A DNA stretch of 64,000 nucleotides. Origin: Pelagophyceae sp. CCMP2097 (lineage: Eukaryota; Sar; Pelagophyceae). Positions 30,956 to 40,932 of this stretch are shown here, piece after piece. A model generated the notes under the pieces. The model was not told the DNA's origin and made no database searches. It saw only the letters and a list, made by a program, of their open reading frames with translations. Each line of letters opens with the position of its first letter. Position 1 is the stretch's first letter. The stretch is from contig MU657167.1 of assembly GCA_026770575.1 (NCBI GenBank), positions 819,084 to 883,083 of the forward strand. The letters run 5' to 3'. The position numbers and the translations under genes are program-made.

Positions 30956-32785
30956 CTTGGGCGTCGACGCGGTCGTCGACCTGCTGGTGCGGCGCACGCT
31001 GGCAAAGGGCTGCGGCCGCGTCGAGATCCGTTTCACGCGCGTCGACGGCGCGTTTGCCGGCGCGTCTGCCGGCGGCGCCGCGGCGGGCGTGCTCTGGGTC
31101 GACTCGCTCGACGACTGCGACGGCGCGGCGGAGTTGGCGGACGAGGTGCCGAGCGCACTCGCCGACGTCTGCCGGCGGTCGTGGGGCCTTTTCGGCGCCG
31201 CGACGCACTGCGTCTCGACGGCCGCCGGCGCCGACGCCGAGTGGCGCATCCGCGAGTTCGAGTGGGGCGCAAACGGCGCCGCCGGAGCCGCCGCCGTCCG
31301 CGACGACCGCGCGCCCAACGCCGCGCGGCGCCCGGGCACGCGCCTCGGCTTTGCTATTCCCGCGGCCGCGGAAAACGACGACGACGCGCGGTCCGTGCAT
31401 GCTTTCGGCGTGCATCCTCGCCCGTCGTCGTTTCCGCGGACTTGCTCGCTCGCAGGCTCCTCGAGCGGTACATGGTGCGGTTCGAACTGGCTCGCTCGTC
31501 GATGCGCCTGCGCATCATCGGCGCGCTCGGCGACGTGAAGTCGAGCCGCCGCGCCTTGAAGGACCGCAAGCAGCACGGGAAAAAAAACAGCGACGTGCGT
31601 CTTCCCTCGCACGCGCCTCGTGCGCGCCCCCTCGAGAGCGGCCCCGAGGCCGCATTTCCGCAGGACCAGCGGAGCACGGAGCACCTGGTGCGCCGCTACG
31701 CCGCGGCGCTCGACGCCGCCGCTCACGGCGACGACGGCTACGCAGACGACGGCGCGGAGCCGCGCGCATTGCTCTACGCGTCACGGCGCTCGGGCTCGAC
31801 GCAAGTCTCCGTCGCGCGCGTCGACCGGAGGCTCCCCGCGCCGCCGGGGGACGCGCCGCCGTCGGCGGGGTCGCTCGAAGTCGTGCGCGTCGTCGGCGGC
31901 GCGCCGTTCCTCGACGGTCCAAGCCCAAACGCATGCAGCCTCATGTAATCCTACGGGGCTGCTGTCGGCGACTCCCTTTCGTCCGCAAAACGTCTCGCGC
32001 AGGTCTTGCGTCTGCGACGACCGCACCTGGCACGAATGGGGTGCGTCGTCCTTTCGACGTTGCCCATTGGATTTGATGGGAAAGTCAGTTCCCCTTTGGG
32101 GAGTTGGGAATTCTGCGCGGAGCCCCCGGGATGGGAACGACGTTCGAAGCAGGCATCGAGACCGGGCGCGTTGTCCCGCCCGCGCGAGACTCGCCGCTGC
32201 ACTTTGAGCTCAAGCGGCGGCGAGGGCGCGAAGAGGCGGAGAGCCCGGTCCCCGCGAATGGAAACGCCATCGGTCATCTCACTGTCGTCGTCCAAATCCA
32301 CGACCCCGCGGGGAAGAAAACCCCGCCCGACCACGCGGTGCGCTTCTTGAGCAAAGACCCTTTGGAAGCAGCGTTGGACCTCTCCCGCGCAGGGCGCGCC
32401 CTTTTCGACGGCGCTCTCGGCGGCGCAGTGCAAGAGGGTCGCCTCGCTCCTCCGCGGGTGCACGGAGGAACTCTCGCGGCAGGCGCCGCAACTCTTCGAG
32501 TCGAGGCGGACCAAGGAGGCCGCGGCCATCGCGCGAGACAATTTCCCCGTCATCCTCCGGGCCATTGAGAACATGGCCTTGGCCTCGCGCAACGCGCAGT
32601 TCCGCGACCGCGTCCGGGCGCACCCAGCCCTCGACACAATCCGCGGCTTTGGTGCGGACGACGTCGTCGCGCACCCGAAGAAGAAGCGCCGGGACAAACG
32701 GCACGAGGACTCGCAAGAGGCCTCGCCGTCGCAGCCCGACGGCGCCGAGGACTCGCAGATGTCGACGATGGACGACTGGCTCTAA
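30840..32785 (+). CDS. Candidate degenerate topoisomerase VI subunit B-like protein
   Basis: About six exons. The N-terminus from the second ATG reads MADGGPSLGVDAVVDLLVRR, then GCGRVEIRFTRVDG, VLWVDSLDD and WGLFGAATHCVST. I read this as a decayed GHKL ATPase fold in which the Glu/Asn of the usual N-box are gone. The next exons start LLERYMVRFELARSSMRLRI and DQRSTEHLVRRYAAALD. The decisive part is EVVRVVGGAPFLDGPSPNAC continuing SLMSCVCDDRTWHEWG across an intron (about 31945-32001). It resembles the topo VI B transducer motif (R-F-x-N-R-V-P-L-L ... A-C-A-L-T ... W). Then come HLTVVVQIHDPAGKKTPPDH, a helical region with NFPVILRAIENMAL, a basic patch and the end STMDDWL at TAA 32783-32785. The family assignment is an inference from short motifs. 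The exon chain itself is solid. Confidence 0.5.
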
Positions 32786-32786
32786 C

Positions 32787-34075
32787 TTAGTGCGTCCGGC
32801 CGCCGCCGAGGATGCGGAGCGAGACGGAAGTGCTCCGGAGGAACTCGGGGTCCTCCCTGGGCGCGAGGACGCCATTTTCGCCGCGCGTCGAGACGACGGC
32901 GCCGTCGCGGTACCGCGTCTGCTTCTTCAGCTCGCCTTTGCCGGCCCCTGTATTATTGTGCAGTGGGCGGTGGCCCGCCTTTGGCGTCGGCTGGACGATG
33001 CCGTAACTCGCCGCGACGCGCTCGCGCTCCGCGTCGGTGAGCGGCGCCTTGAAGAAGGCCGCCTCGCGTTCGAGCGCCGACCGCCGCGTCTCCTCCGTCG
33101 CGTCGGCGCGGAGGAGGCGCTCCGTCGTCTCGTGCAGCGCCTGAGAACGGCGTCTCCCGACGCTCCGGGGTTTCCAGCAGGCAAGAGTACCTCGGCGGCG
33201 GCGTTGACGTCGCCGGCGGCGCGGCATACGTAGTCGCGGACGATGCGCGCGTCCACTTGCGGGAACACCTCGCAGAGCGTCCCCACGGCTGCGTCGTCGC
33301 CGAGCCGCTTTTCCGCGCGCGCGGCGAGGAGCGCCGCCCGCGCCCAAGAAACTGCGCCGTCGACGCAGCGGAAAGCGTCGCCTGTCGTGTAGGCGCCGAC
33401 GACTTCAGCGCATGCGGTCGCGGCCTCGTCGGTCCGAGGCGCGACGCAGAGTTCGTCGACGAGGATGCGCGCCACGTACGAGACCACCTCGGCGTCGACG
33501 GCGTCGCCGCTTTCGACGAAGCTGCGTTCGAGCGCGCGCGCCGCCCACGCCACGAGCAGCTCGACCTCGTCGTCCGTCGGCGCGAGGGCCGCCGCGTCCG
33601 TCGCCGCGAGGGCCGCGTCCGCGACGCGTCCCGGCCCGGGCGGCGGCGACGCGAGCCGAGGCGGCGCCTCGACCGCCGCGGCGACGTCATCCGGCGTATC
33701 GCCGCAGAGGTCCCGTCGTCCGTCGTCCTGCTGCCAAGCAGAGCGTCCTCCGCGCCCGAGGAGCATCGACGACGTGCGACCTTTGTCGTCGACGATGGAC
33801 ACGCATCCCAGCCCCGCCTCCAGCTCGGGCAAGCCGGCGCTCGCCTCGTCCTCGGGCGCCTCCGGCTCGGGTGAGCTGAGGCTCGGCTGCGCGTCGCACG
33901 GTGCGTTCTGGGTGGACGAGGTGGCTCGGGCGTCCTGGGCGGGGTTCTGCCTCTTCGCGCTCGCGCCCGTCTTCGCCTCGGGGTCCCGGCGCTTAGCGCT
34001 CGCGCCCTGGCCGGCCGCGCCCTTGGCTTCCCGCCTGCGACGGTTTGCCTTCGACGCCACACCGCCGTCGCCCAT
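32787..34075 (-). CDS. CUE-domain protein, CUEDC2-like
   Basis: A ubiquitin-binding adaptor candidate. The ATG at 34075 gives MGDGGVASKANRRRREAKGA, a basic low-complexity N-terminus. Next comes a helical region (VELLVAWAARALERSFVESG, VSYVARILVDELC). The CUE core is AVGTLCEVFPQVDARIVRDY leading to AAGDVNAAAE: the FPxxD and the Asn/Ala helix-3 residues are visible. A 50-nt intron (GTACTC...TCTCAG) leads to ALHETTERLLRADATEETRR. The C-terminus LKKQTRYRDGAVVSTRGE resembles the conserved C-terminal box of CUEDC2-type proteins. It ends GGGRTH at TAA 32787-32789, with only one base between this stop and the stop of the opposite gene. The CUE call is good; the CUEDC2 orthology is tentative. Confidence 0.65.
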
Positions 34076-34671
34076 CCCACACAAGAGCGCACAACGGCTG
34101 GAAGCGTGCGCCTGGCGCTCCAACCGCGCGATCGCTAAACGCGACCGGTTCCGGATCCGGAATTCCACCAGTGGCCCGGGCGGCCGACGGTTGGGCTCTT
34201 ACGACACCGGCGTGGGGTCGCACGCGCGACGCCGGCTTGGGGTCGCACGTGAGGTCCAGAATTTTTTTGTGCGACGCTCATCACGAAGGGAAGGCTTACG
34301 CGAGGCGTGTCGTGGACGAGCAGGAACGGGAGTTCGTGCATCCGCCAACAAGGCAACCGCAGCGTCGTCTGACACGATCAGCCCCGACGCCGTCGCGGCC
34401 TGGGGCCGTGCGCTCATTGCCGAATTCGACGGCCCCGAACCTGGGCCGACGAATGCGGCCCTCCTCTTGATACTTATCAATAAGCTCGGTCTCGCGCAGC
34501 CCGCCACAGGCGAGGCGCGGCCTCGCCGGAGCTCAGGCTCTCACCCTAGACTGAATTCAGGCCCGGAACTTGGGCCCATGGGGCCTTATCCAATTGCTTC
34601 GCCAGATTCGGAATTCCTATCGTCTGGAACCCTCTCGGTGACCCTTTCTCCGTTGTCGGCGTTGAAGCGCG
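34076..34671. promoter_or_regulatory. Divergent intergenic region with dispersed repeat copy 2
   Basis: About 600 bp between the CUE gene (-) and threonine dehydratase (+). It contains a 26-bp near-tandem repeat (GGCGTGGGGTCGCACG / GGCTTGGGGTCGCACG, about 34208-34250), a T-run, and copy 2 of the dispersed element at 34293-34323. An open frame crosses it, but the composition looks non-coding. Confidence 0.45.
34293..34323 (+). repeat. Dispersed intergenic repeat, copy 2
   Basis: GGCTTACGCGAGGCGTGTCG followed by TGGACGAGCAG; one mismatch in this core to the copy at 2161. Confidence 0.65.
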
Positions 34672-36797
34672 ATGCTTGCGCGGTGCGCGCGGCTCCGGCG
34701 GCCCAGCGGCGGCGGGCCGCCCGCGGCGGCGGCGCGCCGGGCCCTGGGCACCGTCCTCGGTAAGTCCCGCGCGCCGCCCGTCGGAAAGGCGCGTTTGGAC
34801 TTGGCGACGGATTTGTTCCCAGGTCGCTTGTCCGCCGACGGCGTCGAGGTCGACTACCTCAAGGAGATCGTCAACGCGCGCGTCTACGACGTCGCCCAGG
34901 AAACCGCACTCACGCCCGCGCGTGCGTGCCCCGCCGCCGCGCGCCGCGACGGGCGACCGCCGCGAGACGGCCGGCCGAGGCGGCGCCGCATCTAGGGCGC
35001 CTGTCCGCGGAGCTCGGGTGCAGCGTGCTGATCAAGCGCGAGGTGCGCTCCTCGCCGCCGCCGGGCCGCGCCTGGCCGCGTATACGGCGTCGCTGGCGTA
35101 TACGGCGCGGCGCGCTTCGACGGCGCGGCGAGTAGGATACGCAGCCAGTCTTCTCCTTTAAGATCCGCGGCGCGTACAACAAAATCGTCCAGCTCAGCGA
35201 GGAGGAACGGGTGCGTCGCCGGAATACGCCAAAGATGCGCCGGACGGTCCCTTAGGCGCGCGGCGTCGTGGCGTGCTCCGCGGGCAACCACGCGCAAGGC
35301 GTCGCCCTCTCCTGCCGCACGCTCAAGACGCGCGGCGTCATCGTCATGCCCCTCGCCACGCCGACCATCAAGGTCGAGGCCGTGGCCGCGCACGGTGAGC
35401 AAGGCACCGCCCAAGTTTCCGGTGGCGCGGCAGAGGCGACCGACGCGTTTGCGCAGGCGGCGAGTTCGTCGACGTGCGGCTGCACGGCAACGCGTACGAC
35501 GACGCGGCGGCGGAGGCGACTCGGCTCGTGGTTGAAGAGGGTTTGACACTGATCCACCCCTTTGACGACCCCAAGGTCATCGCGGGCCAAGGCACCATCG
35601 GCGCCGAAATCGTAAAGCAGCTGGCGGGGCGGCGCTTGGACGCCATCTTCTGCTGCTGCGGCGGCGGCGGCCTGGCGGCGGGCATCGCCGCCTTTGTGAA
35701 GCGCGTGCGGCCGGACGTCAAGGTCTACGCCGTTGAAGCCGAAGATTCCGCGGGCATGAAGGCCTCGCTCGACGCCGGCGAGCGCACGGCGCTGACGCAC
35801 GTCGGCCTCTTCGCCGACGGCGCCGCCGTCAAGTTGGTCGGCCGCGAGACTTTTCGAATCTGCCACGCTCTGCTCGACGGCGTCGTCACTGTCACAAACG
35901 ACGAGATCTGCGCCGCCATCAAGGCCGGCTTCAGCGACACTCGTATCGTCCTCGAGCCCGCCGGCGCTTTGGCCATCGCCGGCGTGCGCAAGTACGTTTC
36001 GGAGAATCATACCGGGTCGGACGCCGACCGCAAGAAGCAGTACGTCGTCATTTCTTCCGGTGCCAACATGGACTTTGACCGCCTGCGCTTCGTCGCGGAG
36101 CGCGCGGACCGCAGCGAGGTGCGGCTGGCTGTCAAAGTTCCGGAGCGGCCGGGGGCGTTTCGAGAGCTCTATCAGACGATCTTCCCGTGCAACGTGACCG
36201 AATTCTCCTACCGCTTTAACCAACACGCCACCGCCGACATCATCGTCGCGTTCCAGCCCAAGACGCAGACGTGGTTCCAAAGACTCTCGACCAAGGGCTA
36301 CGAGCCCAGGGACATCACCGGCGACGACCTCGTCAAAAACCACCTGCGCCACCTCGCCGGCGGCCACGCGCCCCCGGGCCTCAACGAACGCGTCCTCCGC
36401 TTCGAGTTCCCAGAGGCGCCGGGCGCCCTCAACCGCTTCCTCGCCGCGCTGCAGCCGGTACGATTTTCGGGAGAGACGGGCCTTGACTTCAACGTTGCTT
36501 CCCCGTCGCAAGTTTGCACGTCTTTGCAAACGTAGGACGGCGACCAGACGGCGGCGTTCAACGTCTCTCTCTTCCACTACCGCAACCACGGCGCCGACTT
36601 TGGGCGCGTTTTAGTGGGGGTGCAGGTATTTACATTTTTCACTGTTTTTTCATGAACAGGTTTGAACAAAAATTGTGGCGTTTTAGGTGCCGCCGGGTGC
36701 CGAGTCGAGCAAAAAGTTCGACGACTTCCTGGCAAACGTCGGCTACCGCTACGTCGAAGAGACAGACAACCAAAACTACAGGCAGTTCCTCGGCTGA
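34672..36797 (+). CDS. ilvA: Biosynthetic threonine dehydratase (threonine ammonia-lyase)
   Basis: PLP enzyme converting threonine to 2-oxobutanoate plus ammonia, the first step to isoleucine. Seven exons: 34672-34921, 34996-35042, 35136-35210, 35256-35394, 35457-36457, 36536-36625, 36687-36797. The Arg/Ala-rich N-terminus ([15 protein letters not shown]) looks like an organelle transit peptide. The core has [26 protein letters not shown] joined to [16 protein letters not shown] (the PLP lysine lies in SFKIRG), [14 protein letters not shown], and the phosphate loop [11 protein letters not shown]. After the catalytic domain are two ACT-like regulatory domains: the first around [20 protein letters not shown], the second from [15 protein letters not shown] across an intron to [20 protein letters not shown]. 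The protein ends NYRQFLG at TGA 36795-36797. Two ACT domains imply feedback control by isoleucine/valine, as in plant and bacterial biosynthetic forms. Confidence 0.95.
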
Positions 36798-36846
36798 GCC
36801 TCCGAGCCGCGCCAATAGCCCCCTTAATTTTGGGAGAAAATCGGCC

Positions 36847-37200
36847 ATCAGTGTCACCCAAGACGTTACAAATCGAATCGGTGTCACCCTGCGGCTAACA
36901 AATCAAGTCAGTGTCACGCTGCGCGGAACAAAGCGAGTCAGTGTCACCCAAGGCGCAACAAATAGAATCGGTGTCACCATACTGCGAAACAAATCGAGTC
37001 AGTGTCACGCTGCGCCGAACAAAGCGAGTCAGTGTCACCCAAGGCGCAACAAATAGAATCGGTGTCACCATACTGCGAAACAAATCGAGTCAGTGTCACG
37101 CTGCGCGTAACAAAGCGAGTCCTGGTGTCACCCAAGGCGCAACAAATAGAATCGGTGTCACCATACTGCGAAACAAATCGAGTCAGTGTCACGCTGCGCG
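36847..37200. repeat. Higher-order minisatellite, 91-bp unit of three ~30-bp subunits
   Basis: About twelve subunits of 29-31 bp, each ending in GTGTCAC. They are arranged as a repeating trio with subunit starts CAAGGCGCAACAAATAGAATCG, CATACTGCGAAACAAATCGA and GCTGCGCNNAACAAAGCGAG. Equivalent points recur at 36911, 37002, 37093 and 37186 (spacing 91, 91, 93). The composition is clearly less GC-rich than the flanking genes. The open frames crossing it on both strands are repeat artefacts. It starts about 50 bp after the threonine dehydratase stop. Confidence 0.9.
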
Positions 37201-37535
37201 TTTTGGAAAAGCCGAGGAGCGACTCCGTGGCGAGCTCAGCAGAGCGCGGCGCGTGGCATTCGGCTGCGAGGCGCGCCTCGGCTTCGGCCGTTCTTGCATC
37301 GGATTCGAGGTGGCCCCGTTGTTGCGTGTGTAGCACGCGAGGGCGGTCCCAGGACTCTGGACAGCAGTCCGGAGCGCCCTGGTCCCGACTCGCCGTCGGA
37401 CTGCGCGTCGTCATCAAGGAGATCATTAGAAGTTACAGGGGACCGAGCCGCGTCCTTATGCGCGGCTCGCGGCGGGTTCGGCGGCCCCGCGTCCCTCGGG
37501 CCCTCTGGGGGCCGCTTTGGCGCGTTGTGGGCGGG
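37201..37535. other. Intergenic, no gene seen
   Basis: Sequence between the minisatellite and the 3' end of the epimerase gene. No motif, repeat or convincing exon was found. Confidence 0.4.
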
Positions 37536-39328
37536 TTACAAGCCCTTGGAGACGAGCGTCGTCGCGAGCTCGTGGAGGTTCGGCGAGAGGCGGTCGCGCA
37601 CGGCCTCCATGAACGCCTCGAGGAGCTCACGGTCGAGCTTCACGTCTGCGGCGGTGAGCTCGCGGCCGAACGACCCCGTGGACTCGCATTTGTGCATGCC
37701 AAGGAGGCTCGCCGAGGACGAATTCCGCGAGGCGAGGTTGCCCGAGGAAGTGTTGCGCGAGGCGAGGTTGCCCGAGGAATTGCGCGAGGCCAGATTTTGA
37801 AACGAGTTGTTGCGAGAAGAGGCCAGCGACTCGGTAGCTGAGTCGTCGACAGACAGCGGCTGGAACGCGGCGGCGAGCTTGGCCCGCGGCGTGGCCGGGT
37901 CGGACCGCCCAATCGTGTGCGCGTTGGCGCCGCCGGCGTGCCGCTGGTCTCGGATGGCGTGGAAGAGGGCTAATAACTCCGGGTCCACGTTCAACTTCGT
38001 GTAGGCGGCCGCCGTCTTGAAGCGCTCCTCCATGCGCTGGCGCGCGATGCACTCGGGCAACTCGTCCACGACGGGGTTCTGGTCCTTGTACCACTCGACC
38101 AACTTTTTGATGCCCTGGGGAAAGGGAGTCTGCGGGTTATAACCCAGCAGTCTCCGGGCCTTGCTGATGTCGGCGCACGTCCGAGGCACGTCGCCCGGCT
38201 GCTCCGGCAAAATCTCAATCGAAGCCTGGCATCCCGTCTCCAGCTCGACGAGGGAGATGAACTCCAAGAGCGACGTGCCGTCGCCGCGGCCCAGGTTGTA
38301 CACCTGGTAGCCCAGCGGGGTGTCCAGCGAGCGGACGATGCCGTCGACGATGTCGTCGATGTACGTGTAGTCGCGCGAGCTCGACCCGTCGCCAAACTGC
38401 TGGATGGGCTTGCCTCTGGAAATCTTGTCGACGAACTTCAGCGGCGCCATATCGGGCCGGCCGCGCGGGCCGAAGACGGTGAAGAACCGTAAAGCGGCGA
38501 TGTTCATCTGGTAGAGGTGGTGGTACGTGTAGGCCATGAGCTCGCACGCCTTTTTGGTGGCCGCGTAAGGCGACACGGGGAAGTCGACAGAGTCCTCCTC
38601 CGAAAACTCCTCCTTCAAAGAACCGCCGTAGACTGACGACGAACTCGCGAAGACGAACGAGTCCGAGCCGTGCTTGCGCGAAATCTCCAACAGGCGCGTT
38701 GTGCCCTCGACGTTGGACTGGACATAGACGAACGGATCGTCGATGGACGGCCGCACGCCCGCGCGCGCGGCCATGTGCACCACGCGCCTCGGCGAGCCCT
38801 GCTCGGCCCAGATGCGCTCGAGGAGGACGACGTCGCAGATGTCGCCCTCGTAGAACGTGAAGCGGTCGCCGCCGACGCGCTGGAGCATGGCGATGTTGGA
38901 CCGCTTGACCGTCTGGTCATAGTAATCATTCACCTCGTCAATCACGGCCACGCGCTCGCCGCGGTTCAGCAGGAACTCGGCAGTGTGCGACCCGATGAAC
39001 CCCGCGCCGCCCGTGACCTGCAATCGCCGCCGTCGAAGGCCGTATACCCGGTCTCCCTCGAGAGCGCACGGGCGTCGCAGTCTCGAACCACGCAAGAGGC
39101 GCGACGGCGCGCGCCGGCGCGCAGCGGCGGGGCAGCCGCCGTTTCGCGGCGGCGGCGGTTGGCATACGGACGTGGTCCAGATTCAAGCCTCTGACACATG
39201 TCCAAAAGGCTCTTCTCCACGCCCCGCGCCGGCGCTCGGCCCGGTCGCCGCGGAAAGATGCGGCGCGCAGAAGGGGCACGCACGAGGATGACGCCCTTGC
39301 CGCCCGTGGCCGCCTCGAGTGCTGCCAT
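37536..39328 (-). CDS. UDP-glucuronate 4-epimerase family protein (extended SDR)
   Basis: NAD-dependent interconversion of UDP-glucuronate and UDP-galacturonate for polysaccharide synthesis. Exon 1 (39284-39328) reads MAALEAATGGKGVIL. A 266-nt intron (39018-39283) then joins it to VTGGAGFIGSHTAEFLLNRG, rebuilding the Rossmann glycine motif. Visible family signatures are VVHMAARAGVRPSIDDPFVY, the catalytic SSSSVYGG and YAATKK (Y-x3-K), FFTVFGPRGRPDMA, DYTYIDDIVDGI and YNLGRGDGTSLLEFI. The catalytic domain ends near LVEWYKDQN. A tail of about 170 residues follows, with Ser/Asn repeats (NLASRNSS, four variants) and a helical end (DRELLEAFMEAVRDRLSPNL), which ordinary epimerases lack. No N-terminal membrane anchor, unlike plant GAEs. 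It ends VSKGL at TAA 37536-37538. Confidence 0.88.
39018..39283 (-). other. Long (266-nt) intron of the epimerase gene
   Basis: GTGCGTGCCCC...GGCGATTGCAG splits the Rossmann motif precisely between KGVIL and VTGGAGF. It is three to five times longer than the other introns in the window. I see no repeat in it. Confidence 0.75.
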
Positions 39329-39548
39329 GGTCTCCTTTTCTTGGTTTCCGAAAGCCCTCGTCTTCGTCTGTTGTGACGCACCTCGGCAAGTCGTGGTGCG
39401 AGGATTTCTTTGAGACCCCGGAGATTTTGTTTTTCGATCGAGAAGACTCAGAAGTGCCACGAGACGTCATACTCGCGGCGTCCACCTGGTGCTCGGTCGG
39501 GGGACCAAGGGGTTGGTGCTCGGTCGGGGGACCAGAGCGGTGCTCTTT
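39329..39548. other. Short intergenic spacer with a near-tandem repeat
   Basis: About 220 bp between two minus-strand genes. GGTGCTCGGTCGGGGGACCA is repeated with one or two differences at about 39487 and 39514. Confidence 0.6.
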
Positions 39549-40643
39549 TTAGCTCGCCCCGATCTTGGAGTTCCACATTGCGATCATGTCGAGGGCCTCG
39601 GTGTCGTCGTAGGATCTGTCCAGCGTCGCCGGTGCGGCCTCGCCCAAGTCGGGCCGCGTGGGGGTCCGCGGCGAGGCGAAGGATGCCCGCTTATCCGCGT
39701 CGGCGTAGCGCTCGAGCGTCCTCGCCAGCGCCAGAGCGCGGTGCCGGTGGCGCTTGGCGGCGAGCGCGGCGGCGGCGATGCGTGCTCTCACGTCGTCGAG
39801 GTTCTGCGCGGCGGAGACGGCCCGTCGCTCGTCGGCCTGCGCGGCTTCCAGCGCTGCCTGCGCGTCGCAGATGCGGGCCTCGTGCTGGGACGCCTGGCGG
39901 TCGGCTCGGTCGCGCGCGTCTCGAAGTCTGTCCACGCGCTGCTCGTGCTCGTCCTTGGCGGACTCCAGCAACTCCACCTCGACGGCGCGGAGGCGCAGCG
40001 CCCGAGCGGCGCCCTGCTCTGCGGCGAGGACGTCGACGCACGTGCGCGACCGCCCGTCGAGGTCGGTGACGAGGGCGTTGTTCGACGCGGCCGCGCGGAG
40101 CGCCTGGCCGCGGACGTCGTCGTGGGCGGCGGCCTTGTACTCGGCGTCGACGTCGCGCAGCGCGTGGCGCGAGAGGCCCTCGACGCGCATGCGCAGCTCA
40201 AAGGCGGAGTGCTTCACGCGCGCCAGTTCCGCCGCCTGCTCGTCCCGGTCGCCCTGCGCCGCGCGCCGCAGCGCGTAGACCTCGGCGCGCAGCCGGTCGT
40301 TCTGCGCCTTGAGAGGCGCCGCCGCGCCGAGGTCGATCTCCAGCTCGCACCGCTCGACGTCGAGCCTCCCGACGGCCGCGCCGAGGCGCTCCGCCGCCGC
40401 CGCGCGCATCGCCTCGACGGCTGCCGCGTCTAAGGATGCGGCGATCTTGGCGCGCTGCACGGCGGCCTCTGCCAAAGCGAGCTCCTTCATCTTGGCCGCG
40501 CGCTCGCGGCCGAGGCGCTCCAGAAGCTTGCGCGTCTCGACGCCGTCAAGCTCGAGCTCCTGCAGCTTGCGCTTCTGCTCCCTTGTAGAAGCCGCGTCGG
40601 CGCCGCCCACGCCATCGCCCACCTTTTTCTTCTTCGGCGCCAT
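39549..40643 (-). CDS. Coiled-coil protein, possibly ciliary
   Basis: An intronless 364-residue protein from the ATG at 40643. A basic start, MAPKKKKVGDGVGG, is followed by almost uninterrupted heptad-like coiled coil (KRKLQELELDGVETRKLLER, AFELRMRVEGLSRHALRDVD, AVEVELLESAKDEHEQRVDR). A short non-coiled tail with SFASPRTPTRPDLG and the end MIAMWNSKIGAS follows. MAPKK starts and long coiled coils of this size are common in flagellar/basal-body proteins such as the CFAP157 or BBOF1 type, but I cannot match it to one. It shares a divergent promoter region (40644-40932) with LRRC56/ODA8, which makes a ciliary role plausible by context only. Confidence 0.7.
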   Translation of the reverse strand: MAPKKKKVGDGVGGADAASTREQKRKLQELELDGVETRKLLERLGRERAAKMKELALAEAAVQRAKIAASLDAAAVEAMRAAAAERLGAAVGRLDVERCELEIDLGAAAPLKAQNDRLRAEVYALRRAAQGDRDEQAAELARVKHSAFELRMRVEGLSRHALRDVDAEYKAAAHDDVRGQALRAAASNNALVTDLDGRSRTCVDVLAAEQGAARALRLRAVEVELLESAKDEHEQRVDRLRDARDRADRQASQHEARICDAQAALEAAQADERRAVSAAQNLDDVRARIAAAALAAKRHRHRALALARTLERYADADKRASFASPRTPTRPDLGEAAPATLDRSYDDTEALDMIAMWNSKIGAS

Positions 40644-40932
40644 CGCGACGAAGCCGCCGAGGCGCGCACGCCCGAAACGACAAAAAAGGTCGAACGCCAG
40701 TGGCGCTGTGCAACAAGAAAATCGGCGTGCCGCTCTTCCGGGAGAGTTCGACTCGAGGAGTACGAGGCGCGGCCCGGCGAGGCGTCCGAAAACTCGAAAA
40801 TCGCGATACGGGAGTCCGACGTCGATTCGCCGCGGCGCACGCCGGCGCCGTACGACCGCGGCGCCCGCGCGGCGGCGGCGCATTTAGCGCATCGAAAAAG
40901 AGGCCATTTTCTTTGTGTCGGTCAACGGTCGA

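Noticed and set aside
36847..37200. CRISPR array
   Set aside because: The regular ~30-bp periodicity looks CRISPR-like, but the intervening units are themselves repeats in a 91-bp higher-order array with no unique spacers, and the genome is eukaryotic.
36911..37426. Repetitive open frames in the minisatellite on both strands
   Set aside because: Peptides such as repeated RVSVTQGATNRIG units arise from the DNA repeat; there is no start context or codon bias.
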